Below are positions 52,519 through 61,270 of a stretch of DNA of 64,000 bases, piece after piece; position 1 is the first letter of the stretch; the number at the start of each line of letters is the position of its first letter. Origin of the DNA: Hyphomicrobium sp. LHD-15 (GTDB lineage: Bacteria; Pseudomonadota; Alphaproteobacteria; Rhizobiales; Hyphomicrobiaceae). Location of the stretch: positions 248,001-312,000 of the forward strand of contig NZ_JAVIFT010000003.1 in the NCBI RefSeq assembly GCF_031157355.1, in the 5' to 3' direction. Below the pieces are notes generated by a model. It searched no databases. It saw only the letters and a list, made by a program, of their open reading frames with translations, and was not told the origin of the DNA. The translations under genes were made by a program, and so were the position numbers.

Positions 52519-53640
52519 CTAGGGATCGAGTTCCTTGGTGAGATCGAGCACCGCGACACCGGTCGTCGGCCGCTCTCGATTTATCCATGCGGGATGGCGA
52601 AGCGTCCGTTCCACGTCATCCCGTCCGTCGCGCCAATGCTCCTCGACGGTGTAGCGCGAGAATTCGTAGTCGTTGGATTGGGTGGAATAGGCGGCCCGCC
52701 GATGAATGAGATGCACGATGGTGATCGCCGCGCTGCAACCGAGGGACGAAAGAAGGTGCCAGTCGAGGCTCTCCTTGAACTCGGCCGGCATCCGGGATTC
52801 GAGGCGCCTAATCGCCCGCCGCATCGTCTGCAGCTCGCGGAACACGTCGGTGTTGAGGCGCGTGCGGCTCGAATAGCGGATGTCCTTCTCGCGCTGCGTA
52901 ATGTCGAACAGCGTCTCCGGCATCGGCCCCTTGGCGCTGAACAGGTCGAGCTGAAACACGCACATGTCGGTTCTAGGCCCGCCGCCGTCGAGCACGTACT
53001 GTAGCGGCGTATTGGAAACGAGCCCGCCGTCCCAGTAGGCTTCCCCATCGATGATCACCGGCGGAAATCCCGGCGGCAACGCGCCGCTCGCCATGATGTG
53101 CTCGGGGCCGACGACCTCGTTGGCGGTGTCGAAGTACTTCATGTTGCCGGTACGGACTTGAACTGCCCCAACGCTGAGCCGCACAGCTCCGGAGTTGAGA
53201 TAGTCGAAGTCGACGAGATCCGTCAGCGTCGCCTGCAAGGGATTGGTGTCATAGAAGCTGATCGCCTCCACCGTCCCGTGCGGATTGAGCAACGGCGGCA
53301 GCAGACGCGGCTCGAAGAAGCCCGGCACCCCCAGCGTCGCGACGAATGCCGCGCTGATTTCATTGAAGAGCTTCCGCGAGTTGGTGTCGCTGGCGACCGG
53401 CTCCAGCAGAAGGCGGCTCGAAACCATGTCCCAGAACTTGCGCAATCGCGCGACGCGCCGTTCGGGCGGATTGCCCGCGATGATTGAGGCATTGATAGCT
53501 CCGATCGAGATCCCAGCGACCCAATCGGGCGCACAGCCGGCCTCGGCAAGCGCTCCATAAGCTCCAGCCTGATAGGAGCCGAGCGCTCCCCCACCCTGAA
53601 GCACGAGCACCTTCTTCTCCTGGCCTGCGCTCGTTGCCAT
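52519..53640 (-). CDS. Patatin-like phospholipase (DUF3734 type)
   Basis: A 373-residue patatin-like hydrolase. The oxyanion motif is Gly-Gly-Gly-Ala-Leu-Gly from residue 16, the nucleophile Ser45 lies in Gly-Ile-Ser-Ile-Gly, and the second catalytic residue is Asp in Tyr-Trp-Asp-Gly-Gly-Leu. The C-terminal extension (Ile-Val-His-Leu-Ile-His-Arg, Tyr-Glu-Phe-Ser-Arg) matches DUF3734. It is 26 bp upstream of adc in the same operon; this trio is repeated in rhizobia next to PHB genes, so a role in polyester or membrane-lipid turnover is inferred. Confidence 0.9.
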   Translation of the reverse strand: MATSAGQEKKVLVLQGGGALGSYQAGAYGALAEAGCAPDWVAGISIGAINASIIAGNPPERRVARLRKFWDMVSSRLLLEPVASDTNSRKLFNEISAAFVATLGVPGFFEPRLLPPLLNPHGTVEAISFYDTNPLQATLTDLVDFDYLNSGAVRLSVGAVQVRTGNMKYFDTANEVVGPEHIMASGALPPGFPPVIIDGEAYWDGGLVSNTPLQYVLDGGGPRTDMCVFQLDLFSAKGPMPETLFDITQREKDIRYSSRTRLNTDVFRELQTMRRAIRRLESRMPAEFKESLDWHLLSSLGCSAAITIVHLIHRRAAYSTQSNDYEFSRYTVEEHWRDGRDDVERTLRHPAWINRERPTTGVAVLDLTKELDP

Positions 53641-53816
53641 CGTTGCTCTCAATCCAGGCACGCATTCGGGCACGTCGACTGGGCAACATGTAGAAGTTTC
53701 ATGCCCGTCTGCAAGATGGCGCACCGCCTCACCCGATCGTCGGACCGATGCGATGAAGGTTAAGACTTCCTTCCGATGATCGCTTCGGATCCATCAGGCA
53801 GATCGCGTGGATCACG

Positions 53817-54758
53817 TCAAAACGGATTCACGTAATTCAAGATCGCCTGCATCCGCAGCATCACGCGGCGAATGACGTGGCTCGCCTTGACGTGCTCGGT
53901 GAAGATCGCAGCCACGCCCGTGGCACCCGCCGGCAGTCGTTTCGCGAGATCCGCGTCATCGAGCTTTAGCCGTATGACGAACGGCGCGGACTGCACCTCT
54001 GTCGGCATCACCGCCAGCCCCGACGGCTTGACCTGACCCGTGGCGACAGCTTGCAGCACCGTCTCGACACGGCCGGTGAAGATCTTGCCCGGCAGGTATT
54101 TGAATGTCAGCTCGACAGGCTGGCCTGCCTCCACATAGCGCGCATTGATCTGCGGGATCTCGGCCGCAATGATGGTCTCGGAGGTATCGATGAAGGCCAT
54201 CACCGGCGAAAGCGGGAGCGACGCGACGCGCGCCCCTTTCCGGAGCGCGAGATTGGTGACGTATCCGTCGCTCGGCGCCCGCACCACGGTCTTTTCGAGA
54301 TTCCACTTCGCGCCATCCAGCTGCGCTTTGAGCTGCTCGACCTCCGCTTCTCGCTGCTGCACGTCGAACGCGCGGCCCGCGTCTCCGCGCTGCAGCTGGG
54401 TCATCTGGCCGTAGCGCAGCTCGGCAAACTTGAGCTGGGATTCGAGCGCGTCAACCTGTGCCTGGTAAGTCGTCGGGTCGATGCGGAACAGCACATCATC
54501 GGCCTTGAGCGGAAGGTTCGGCTGAACCGGCACCTCCAGGACCTCGCCGGACACATCCGGCACGATCTGCACCGAATGGCGTCCGACCAACAGCGAGCCG
54601 GAAGGCGCGCCCCACCCCATCGGAATGAACAGGCCGACCATCAGCGCCAGCAGCACGATGAGCGGCGACACCTTCCAGAACAGGTTGAACGGAACGATCT
54701 TGAACCAGACCAGGAGAAACAGGATCAGCAGGTAGACGTTGAATAGGAAGACGATCAC
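53817..54758 (-). CDS. HlyD-family membrane fusion protein (YiaV/YibH-like)
   Basis: A 313-residue protein with two hydrophobic N-terminal segments (about 3-20 and 29-46), then a periplasmic part with half-lipoyl motifs (Val-Pro-Asp-Val-Ser-Gly-Glu-Val and Val-Val-Arg-Ala-Pro-Ser-Asp-Gly-Tyr-Val) separated by a coiled coil of about 75 residues. It resembles E. coli YiaV. The GTG start overlaps the DUF3302 stop. Partners of this type of adaptor are usually not encoded next door, and none is here. Confidence 0.88.
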   Translation of the reverse strand: MIVFLFNVYLLILFLLVWFKIVPFNLFWKVSPLIVLLALMVGLFIPMGWGAPSGSLLVGRHSVQIVPDVSGEVLEVPVQPNLPLKADDVLFRIDPTTYQAQVDALESQLKFAELRYGQMTQLQRGDAGRAFDVQQREAEVEQLKAQLDGAKWNLEKTVVRAPSDGYVTNLALRKGARVASLPLSPVMAFIDTSETIIAAEIPQINARYVEAGQPVELTFKYLPGKIFTGRVETVLQAVATGQVKPSGLAVMPTEVQSAPFVIRLKLDDADLAKRLPAGATGVAAIFTEHVKASHVIRRVMLRMQAILNYVNPF

Positions 54759-55000
54759 GGCGCGCCCTCCCGCCGCGATGGCGCCGGCGCATCAACGAAC
54801 GCCCAGATCAGCGAGAGCGGCCACAGGACGAACCCGCAGATGAGCGTCACCCATCCCGCGACTTCGACGGCCGTGGCCCAAGGATGATTACGCGACTTCG
54901 CGATGTGCCCGGGAGCCATCCCCATCGCCGCGAAGATCGCGACGGCGAACACCGCCAGGAACACAAGGATGAACCACGCGAAGACATCGAGAAAGGACAC
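54755..55000 (-). CDS. DUF3302 inner-membrane protein (YiaW-like)
   Basis: An 81-residue protein with two membrane segments (about 8-27 and 45-66), recognised as DUF3302/YiaW from Phe-Leu-Asp-Val-Phe-Ala-Trp and Ala-Lys-Ser-Arg-Asn-His-Pro-Trp-Ala-Thr-Ala-Val. GTG start with GGGGAGGT at ideal spacing. As in E. coli yiaW-yiaV, it directly precedes the HlyD-type partner, here with overlap. It begins 3 bp after the DUF1254 gene, so it belongs to the sulfatase operon. Confidence 0.9.
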   Translation of the reverse strand: MSFLDVFAWFILVFLAVFAVAIFAAMGMAPGHIAKSRNHPWATAVEVAGWVTLICGFVLWPLSLIWAFVDAPAPSRREGAP

Positions 55001-55003
55001 GCC

Positions 55004-56083
55004 TTACCTCCCCTCGCCGCTGCTGGCGCCTTCCGCCGCCCGATCGGCGAGCGTCATGGGCTGAGGCTCGGGGAAGCTCCAGCTTCCATTCAGGATCTCG
55101 GCGCGCGGACGATAGAGACGCACCGTGTAGTTCCAGCCCGGCATCGTCGGCAGGCAGTTCGCAATCTTGCCGTCGCAGCCGCCGAACTGGATGGCGATCG
55201 TCCCATCCGCATTCCGTTTGGCCGTGAGGTTGTTGAGCGTGTAGGCATCGTAGGGATTCTTCTCGTAGTACCCTTTGGCGTTGTAGAGGCTGATCGACCA
55301 GAAGCCGTCGACGGGCACGTCCTTGACCGTCAGCTTGTAAACCGTGGTGCCGTCATTCTGCGTCGGCGTGATGTTGAGATAGGTCGCGTCCTTGTCGGGG
55401 TTACCGCCCCAGGCGGAAGCGCTTCCCACCAGGTGCCGGATCGGATCCACCTGATCCTTCGCGCCGAACGCTTTCTTGAAGTCCGGCATCGTCGAGCCGA
55501 GAATGAGCAGCGCGTCGCGCACCCGCTTCTGGCTGACAGGATCCCAGTTCGGCACCTCGAACGCACCGGGGCGCGCCTGCGTGACCACAATGTTGTCCTG
55601 CAGCGCGTGCACCTTCTCGAGGTCCGCCGGATCGCTCGGATTGACCAACGTCCGGAACGCCGTCACGACATAGCGTGTCCCGACGTTGTTTTTGTCGAAC
55701 GTATGAGTGCCGGCGCCGTAGTACACACCGACCACATAGTGGTCCTCGTTGATCACTTGCATCGACATGAACCGCCCGCCCGCTTCGGGCAGCGTGATCG
55801 TCACCGGTCCCGCATCGAGGTCGAACACTCCTCCGGAATAGAGCGTGTCGCGGTTGAGCCGTATGACGGTCTGGTTGTCGATCGACGCCGGCTCGCGGTT
55901 GTGACCGATCTTGCCGAAGCCGTAGTCCTTGATGACCCCGCCAAGATAAAGGTCGGACTCGGCGCGGACGAAGTTGTCGACCGTAACCGGCTGGAACGCA
56001 TTCGATGGCTGCTGCCCGGCACTGGCCAGGCCGGCAATCAGGCTAAGAAACAAGGTGGCACAGGCTACTGGATACGTACGCAT
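55004..56083 (-). CDS. Exported DUF1254/DUF1214 protein, short form
   Basis: A 359-residue protein with a signal peptide (about 1-22, ending Ala-Ser-Ala). The DUF1254 part has Asn-Arg-Asp-Thr-Leu-Tyr-Ser-Gly-Gly-Val-Phe-Asp-Leu and Gly-Arg-Phe-Met-Ser-Met-Gln-Val-Ile-Asn. The C-terminal DUF1214 part has Gly-Phe-Trp-Ser-Ile-Ser-Leu-Tyr-Asn-Ala-Lys-Gly-Tyr and Trp-Asn-Tyr-Thr-Val-Arg-Leu-Tyr-Arg-Pro. The family fold is beta-rich with no known activity. AGGAG before the ATG at 56083 fixes the start. It is 51 bp after the sulfatase. Confidence 0.9.
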   Translation of the reverse strand: MRTYPVACATLFLSLIAGLASAGQQPSNAFQPVTVDNFVRAESDLYLGGVIKDYGFGKIGHNREPASIDNQTVIRLNRDTLYSGGVFDLDAGPVTITLPEAGGRFMSMQVINEDHYVVGVYYGAGTHTFDKNNVGTRYVVTAFRTLVNPSDPADLEKVHALQDNIVVTQARPGAFEVPNWDPVSQKRVRDALLILGSTMPDFKKAFGAKDQVDPIRHLVGSASAWGGNPDKDATYLNITPTQNDGTTVYKLTVKDVPVDGFWSISLYNAKGYYEKNPYDAYTLNNLTAKRNADGTIAIQFGGCDGKIANCLPTMPGWNYTVRLYRPRAEILNGSWSFPEPQPMTLADRAAEGASSGEGR

Positions 56084-56134
56084 CACACACTCCTGTCTCG
56101 TGTCTCGGATTTCCAAAACACGCTCCGACGGTTT

Positions 56135-58489
56135 TCACGCCGCCTTCTTCGGCTTGGCCGCCGTCTCCTGCTCCGGCCTGAGCTCGATCGTGACCTTTTC
56201 GATTTTTCCGGTGAAGGCGAACGGCAGCGTGTAGGTGAAGTCGATCGGTGAGCCGATATCCATTCCGATATCGAGCCCCTCGCCGAGGGAGAACTGGATC
56301 GGAATCGTCCGCTCAAGTCTGCCCTTGGCAATCGTCTTGCCGTTGGCGCTGAGAGTGATCAGGCCGCCTTTGCCCATGCCGCCGCCGTCATAGGCGAAAT
56401 CGACGGAGAGCGTCGCCTTCCCTGGCGTCAGCGGCTTCTCGGCTTGGAACGTCGTCCGCTCGACACTGAGGAAGTTGTAGACGAAGACCGGCTTGCCTGC
56501 CCGGAGATAGAGGCCGTAGCCGCCTTCGAGCCCGCCATGGGTGACGATCATCCCCTCGGCCTTGCCGTCGGGCACCTCGATCTCCGCCGTGATCGTCCAC
56601 GACTTGTTGCACATCGGCGGAGAAGCCGCGTCGGGCAGGCCGACGGTTCCGGGATAGTAGGTCATCGTCGTGCGATGGCCGATGAGGCTCGGCCGCCCCA
56701 TCGCCTCCGCGTTCATGCGGATGGTACCGCGCCAATCCAGCGGCAGCACCTGGTACTTCGCCGCTTCGACCCACCACATGTCCTGAAGCTGGCGCAGCTT
56801 CTCCGGATATTTCTTGGCGAGATCGTTCGCCTGCGAGAAGTCTTCATCGATCTTGTAGAGTTCCCAGGGCGCCTTGTCCGGGTCCCAGTCCTGCCGGTTC
56901 GGATCCCACGGCACGAACGAAGGCGACGAGGCCATCCATCCGTCGTGATAGAGGCCGCGGTTGCATGCAAGCTCGAAATACTGCGTCTTGCGCTTGCTCT
57001 CGGCTTTCGCATCATCGAACGTGAACGCGAAGCTCACGCCCTCGATCGGCTTTTGCGGCACGCCGTTGAGTTCGGTCGGCGCCGTGATGCCGCACACTTC
57101 GTAGATCGTCGGAACGATATCGATCGTATGCAGGAACTGCGTCCGCAATCCCCCTTTGTCTTTGATGCGCTGCGGCCACGAGATGATCATCGGGTTGCGC
57201 GTGCCGCCAAAGTGGCTTGCCACCTGCTTGGTCCATTGGAACGGCGTGTTCATCGCGTGCGCCCAGGCAGACGGAAAATGATTGAAGTGCTTCGGGCCGC
57301 CCAGTTCGTCGATGACCTTGATGTTGTCCTGCCACTTCTCGGCAAATCCGTTGAAGAACATGTTCTCGCAGAGCGACCCCTCGAGACCGCCTTCCGCGCT
57401 CGCGCCGTTGTCACCGGCGATATAGATGATGAGCGTGTTATCGGCGTCCGGCAGCTGCTTGCAGGCTTCGACGACGCGGCCGAGCTCGTAGTCGCAGTGC
57501 GCGGCGTAGCCGGCGAAAACTTCCATCATCCGGGCGTAAAGCCGCTTCTGATCGGCATTGAGCGAGTCCCAGGACGGCAGCCCCTTGGAACGCGTCGTCA
57601 GCTTGGTGTCCTTGGGCACGACGCCGAGCTTCTTTTGCCGCGCCAGCGTCTCCTCGCGATAGGCATCCCAACCACTGTCGAACTTGCCCTTGAACTTCGC
57701 GACCCAATCCTCTGGCGTGTGATGCGGCGCATGCGTCGCGCCTGTCGCAACGTAAAGGAAATACGGACGGTCCGGAGAGATGCTCTTGACCTGCCTCACC
57801 CACGCGATGGACTTGTCCGCCAGATCCGTCGTCAGGTGGTAGTTCGGATCCGTCGAGGCCGGAACGAGATCCCGGTTCTGATACAGGATCGGATTCCAGT
57901 GGTTCATGTCTCCGGCATTGAAGCCGTAGAAATAGTCGAACCCGAGCCCGTTGGCCCAGCGGTCGAATGGCCCTGCCGCGCTCGTCTCCCATGGCGGCGT
58001 GTTGTGGTTCTTGCCGATCCACGCCGTCATATATCCGTTCTGCCGCAGAACCTCTCCCATGGTGCCGCAGCTCCGCGGTAGGATGCAGGTATAGCCGTCG
58101 TATCCGGTCGCGAGTTCCGTGATACCGGCAAACGAAGCGGAATGGTGATTGCGCCCGGTAATCAGGGCCGCGCGCGTCGGACTGCAGAGCGCTGTGGTGT
58201 GGAAATGGTTGTAGCGCAAGCCCTCCGCCGCCAGCTTGTCCATCGTCGGAGAGGGAATACCCCCGCCGAATGTTCCGAACTGTCCGAAGCCGCAATCGTC
58301 GATCAGGATCAGAACAACGTTGGGAGCGCCTTTGGGCGCCATGACCGGCTTCGGAAACTGCGCCGGATCGGAGTCGAGATAGGTGCGCCCGATCTCGCCG
58401 GGAAAACGAAAATCGGCGCGTGGAAGAACTTCCGGAGTACCTGACTGTGTTGTTGTCGCGGATGGTGAAGCAGCGTTTTTCGTCTTCAT
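56135..58489 (-). CDS. Arylsulfatase (type I sulfatase), no signal peptide visible
   Basis: A 784-residue sulfatase. The formylglycine motif is Cys102-Ser-Pro-Thr-Arg106-Ala-Ala-Leu-Ile-Thr-Gly-Arg, so it should be converted from Cys by a formylglycine-generating enzyme, not encoded here. Metal ligands Asp64-Asp65 and the later Gly-Asp-Asn-Gly-Ala-Ser are present. The ~150-residue C-terminal beta-rich part ends in a Lys-rich tail. The N-terminus (Met-Lys-Thr-Lys-Asn-Ala-Ala-Ser-Pro) has no hydrophobic core, suggesting a cytosolic enzyme like Pseudomonas arylsulfatase. GAGGATG supports the start at 58489. Confidence 0.93.
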   Translation of the reverse strand: MKTKNAASPSATTTQSGTPEVLPRADFRFPGEIGRTYLDSDPAQFPKPVMAPKGAPNVVLILIDDCGFGQFGTFGGGIPSPTMDKLAAEGLRYNHFHTTALCSPTRAALITGRNHHSASFAGITELATGYDGYTCILPRSCGTMGEVLRQNGYMTAWIGKNHNTPPWETSAAGPFDRWANGLGFDYFYGFNAGDMNHWNPILYQNRDLVPASTDPNYHLTTDLADKSIAWVRQVKSISPDRPYFLYVATGATHAPHHTPEDWVAKFKGKFDSGWDAYREETLARQKKLGVVPKDTKLTTRSKGLPSWDSLNADQKRLYARMMEVFAGYAAHCDYELGRVVEACKQLPDADNTLIIYIAGDNGASAEGGLEGSLCENMFFNGFAEKWQDNIKVIDELGGPKHFNHFPSAWAHAMNTPFQWTKQVASHFGGTRNPMIISWPQRIKDKGGLRTQFLHTIDIVPTIYEVCGITAPTELNGVPQKPIEGVSFAFTFDDAKAESKRKTQYFELACNRGLYHDGWMASSPSFVPWDPNRQDWDPDKAPWELYKIDEDFSQANDLAKKYPEKLRQLQDMWWVEAAKYQVLPLDWRGTIRMNAEAMGRPSLIGHRTTMTYYPGTVGLPDAASPPMCNKSWTITAEIEVPDGKAEGMIVTHGGLEGGYGLYLRAGKPVFVYNFLSVERTTFQAEKPLTPGKATLSVDFAYDGGGMGKGGLITLSANGKTIAKGRLERTIPIQFSLGEGLDIGMDIGSPIDFTYTLPFAFTGKIEKVTIELRPEQETAAKPKKAA

Positions 58490-58526
58490 GGCAACATCCT
58501 CGCTTTGAGCGCACCTCGATCGGAAA

Positions 58527-59990
58527 TCACTGACGTCCTTCTGTCCCGGCACCCGCGCCGACGACGGCGCCATCTCCACGCATAACGGGCGGAGGCACCC
58601 ATTTTCCGGTCAACGCATCAGACTTCGGCCCGTAAAGCCGCATCGTCAGCGTGAACGGACCTTTCGGCGCCGGCAGCCAGTTGGCCTCCTTCTCCGCGCC
58701 TGGGCTTTCGTTCTGGAAGTAGAGATCGAGTGACCCATCCCCATTGGTCTCGAACGGCATCCAGCTCGAAACCGCAAAGCGATTGAGCTTGTTCGCGACC
58801 TGGAATCCGTCCGGGTCGTACAACGTGATCGACCAGAACGCGCTCACGGGAGGCAGGGTCTCTTTGTCGAAGTGAAGCGTGTAGGTGCTGGCGCCATCGA
58901 GCGGCTTGCCGTCCTCATCGCCGAGGTTGAGCGGATAGATCGCATCCTCCGGAAGATTGGCGCCCAACCCGACCTGAGCTACGATGGCGCGCTTCAGATA
59001 GTAGTTTCCGTAGACGCCCATGGTGTCGGTGTTCAGCGACCAGCCGTTGGAGACGCGGGCCAGCGTTGGAACCTTCCACGCCATCAACGCGCGGGCATCC
59101 GTCGCGGCATTCTCGAGGACGTCCTTGACACCGGGATCGAGTGCGTCGACATCGAAAGTTTTGCCGGGCTCGATACCGATGCGCTGCATGAGTGCGACAA
59201 TCGGCTGGTCGGTGACATGCGGCGGATGAAGCTTCAGCAGCTCAGCGGCGTAGGCGAAATATTTCACCGCCGGCATGGTGTCGACTTGCACTTTCGGCGG
59301 CGTCTTCATGTCGACCGACGGGTCGATTTGTACCGCGACGGGCTTCGGCGTCTTGCCCCACTCCGATAGAGGCGTGATCCTGTAGCCCGCCTGAATCTTG
59401 TGAACGGCCTCGTAGTCCGCAGGACCATCCGTCTTGGTCCGGCCAATGATCCACACGTAGGGTGTCGGCGCATCGATCCGCGCGAAGCCGGCCGGCACTG
59501 TTCCGCTCCAACCCGGCGGCGCAATCAGGAAGTTTCCGGCCTGGGTTCCGGTCGTCCGCGACCCGGGCGAGGCGAAGACATCGCTCCACATGTCGAGCAT
59601 CGGCAGGAGGTAGAAGCGCCCGCTCGTATCCGGCGCCGAGACGACCAGAGGCCCTGTCGTGAGATCGAGCCAGGCAGAGGAATAGAGCGTGTCGAAGTTG
59701 GGGCGCACCACCGCCTTCATATCGGCGGACGGAAACGCCTGAACATTGACGAAGGTATTCTCTGGGCCGCCGAATTCGGATTTCCCGGCTTCGATATTGG
59801 TCAGTTGGCGGCGTGTCACGTCCATAGTGACGAGAGGATAAAAGTAGACGTAGGCCTCTTGCGCAATAGCGCGCGCTTCCTCGGTCGAGAGGCTCTCGGC
59901 GCGCGGCGTTTCCGGCAGTGCGAAAGCTGCAAAACTGGCCGCTGCAATCAGGGCCGGCCAGCATGTCCTGCTCGTGGGTGCGTATTTCAT
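58527..59990 (-). CDS. Exported DUF1254/DUF1214 protein, long form
   Basis: A 487-residue protein with a signal peptide (about 1-31, ending Pro-Arg-Ala-Glu). DUF1254 covers about 40-180 (Ala-Tyr-Val-Tyr-Phe-Tyr-Pro-Leu-Val-Thr-Met-Asp and Asn-Phe-Asp-Thr-Leu-Tyr-Ser-Ser-Ala-Trp-Leu-Asp-Leu), and DUF1214 the end (Phe-Trp-Ser-Ile-Thr-Leu-Tyr-Asp-Pro-Asp-Gly and Thr-Leu-Thr-Met-Arg-Leu-Tyr-Gly-Pro). GGAGGAAC before the ATG at 59990 decides the start. It is 37 bp upstream of the sulfatase and leads the operon 59990-53817. Function unknown. Confidence 0.9.
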   Translation of the reverse strand: MKYAPTSRTCWPALIAAASFAAFALPETPRAESLSTEEARAIAQEAYVYFYPLVTMDVTRRQLTNIEAGKSEFGGPENTFVNVQAFPSADMKAVVRPNFDTLYSSAWLDLTTGPLVVSAPDTSGRFYLLPMLDMWSDVFASPGSRTTGTQAGNFLIAPPGWSGTVPAGFARIDAPTPYVWIIGRTKTDGPADYEAVHKIQAGYRITPLSEWGKTPKPVAVQIDPSVDMKTPPKVQVDTMPAVKYFAYAAELLKLHPPHVTDQPIVALMQRIGIEPGKTFDVDALDPGVKDVLENAATDARALMAWKVPTLARVSNGWSLNTDTMGVYGNYYLKRAIVAQVGLGANLPEDAIYPLNLGDEDGKPLDGASTYTLHFDKETLPPVSAFWSITLYDPDGFQVANKLNRFAVSSWMPFETNGDGSLDLYFQNESPGAEKEANWLPAPKGPFTLTMRLYGPKSDALTGKWVPPPVMRGDGAVVGAGAGTEGRQ

Positions 59991-60260
59991 TGGATGTTCC
60001 TCCACTACTCCTTGTCCGGCAACACCGTTTGCCGGTTTATGCCGATCGCGGCCCGGTGCTTCGCTGCCGCCCCGTCGTGCGCCGTGTCGAGCCTGCCGAT
60101 AAGAGACGCGCGGTCGCAGGCCACCCGCGCGCGACGTTGTCGTGACACACGCGCCCCATGAACCGCGCGCCTCGGCCCGCCGCCGTGTACGAACGCGACC
60201 AACCAAACAACGACGGCCTCCAGAAGCTTGCCGGACACCGCGCCATCGCATAGCCCCGCC

Positions 60261-60860
60261 CTACGACGCAGGTGCCGGCGCAAATTTGCGCAGGCGAAGC
60301 GAGAGCGAGATCGTCAGGAGACCGTAGAGGATTGCGAACGCGCCGATCACGAGCACCATCGCCAGCGCGCCGGCGCCCGGCCAGGCCAGCAGCAGAAGTC
60401 CGAACGCGACCGACAGCACGCCGGATGCGATCAACAGCCACTCGTCATCGATCTCCTTGCGCAACCGGATCGCGCCAACGATCTGCATGATGCCGGTCGC
60501 GATCGACCAAGCCGCGATGAACACCAGCAGCACCATGGCGGTCATGCCCGGCCACATCAGCGTCAGCACGCCGGCGCAGAGACCGAGGATACCGATCACC
60601 CCAAGCCACCAGCGCGGCGCTTGCGAATCCCCTCTGTCGCCGGTGATGGCGGCCAGCAGCGCGAAGCCCCCGTCCACCAACGCGAAAATTCCGTACAGAA
60701 GAATGAGCGTCACCAGCGTCACGCCCGGCCAGACGAACGTCAGCACGCCAAAGATGACAGAACAGATCCCCTTCAAGAGAAGGAGCCACCAGTTTTTTGC
60801 GAGGCCCGCGAGAAGTGGCCGCGAGATGAGGTCTCCGGGATAGATCGCGACGTTCGGCAT
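60261..60860 (-). CDS. HdeD family membrane protein (DUF308)
   Basis: A 199-residue inner-membrane protein with six membrane segments, built of repeated DUF308 units: Lys-Gly-Ile-Cys-Ser-Val-Ile-Phe-Gly-Val-Leu-Thr-Phe-Val-Trp-Pro-Gly, then Gly-Val-Leu-Thr-Leu-Met-Trp-Pro-Gly and Leu-Leu-Leu-Ala-Trp-Pro-Gly. E. coli HdeD is an acid-stress protein; a stress role here is inferred. AAGGAG 7 bp before the ATG at 60860 fixes the start. It is 31 bp after DUF1622. Confidence 0.92.
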   Translation of the reverse strand: MPNVAIYPGDLISRPLLAGLAKNWWLLLLKGICSVIFGVLTFVWPGVTLVTLILLYGIFALVDGGFALLAAITGDRGDSQAPRWWLGVIGILGLCAGVLTLMWPGMTAMVLLVFIAAWSIATGIMQIVGAIRLRKEIDDEWLLIASGVLSVAFGLLLLAWPGAGALAMVLVIGAFAILYGLLTISLSLRLRKFAPAPAS

Positions 60861-60891
60861 TTGAAGTCTCCTTTTCACCAACAGTGTTGCA

Positions 60892-61260
60892 TCAGGCCGC
60901 CGCCGGAGCGGGATCGCGTCTTTCGCGATTCCGCTCCCTCACTTCGGCCATGTCTCGTTCGAGGAAGTAGTTGAGAGCCGTGCGGATAGCAGCGATCGCG
61001 CCGACCCGGATGACCGCATCCCATCCGGAGGTGATCGACGTCTCGATAATGTCGGCCGCGAGCTGGAAGGTGAGGCCGGCAACGAGCCAGCGCGCATAAC
61101 GCAGCCACACATCCCGCCGCTCGTGTCCGGTGCGCGACGACAGCATGAGAACGAAGCCGGATACGAACGCTTCCACCGTTCCGGCCACGATGATGATCAG
61201 CGCCATCGTGTCGATGACGAGAATGGCCGCCCGTGAAATTTCGACCAGCCACGCCTCCAT
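60892..61260 (-). CDS. DUF1622 membrane protein
   Basis: A 122-residue inner-membrane protein with three hydrophobic segments (about 10-35, 55-75 and 80-95). DUF1622 is recognised from Arg-Tyr-Ala-Arg-Trp-Leu-Val-Ala-Gly-Leu-Thr-Phe-Gln-Leu-Ala-Ala-Asp-Ile-Ile-Glu-Thr and the Ala-Ile-Arg-Thr-Ala-Leu-Asn-Tyr-Phe-Leu-Glu-Arg-Asp segment. GAGGAG precedes the ATG. It starts 10 bp after the HAD gene. Function unknown. Confidence 0.9.
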   Translation of the reverse strand: MEAWLVEISRAAILVIDTMALIIIVAGTVEAFVSGFVLMLSSRTGHERRDVWLRYARWLVAGLTFQLAADIIETSITSGWDAVIRVGAIAAIRTALNYFLERDMAEVRERNRERRDPAPAAA

Positions 61261-61270
61261 GGGTCGCTCC

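Noticed and set aside
56444-58081. 545-codon plus-strand frame opposite the first sulfatase
   Set aside because: Antisense shadow; Arg/His/Val-rich and without family resemblance, while the minus-strand sulfatase has complete motifs.
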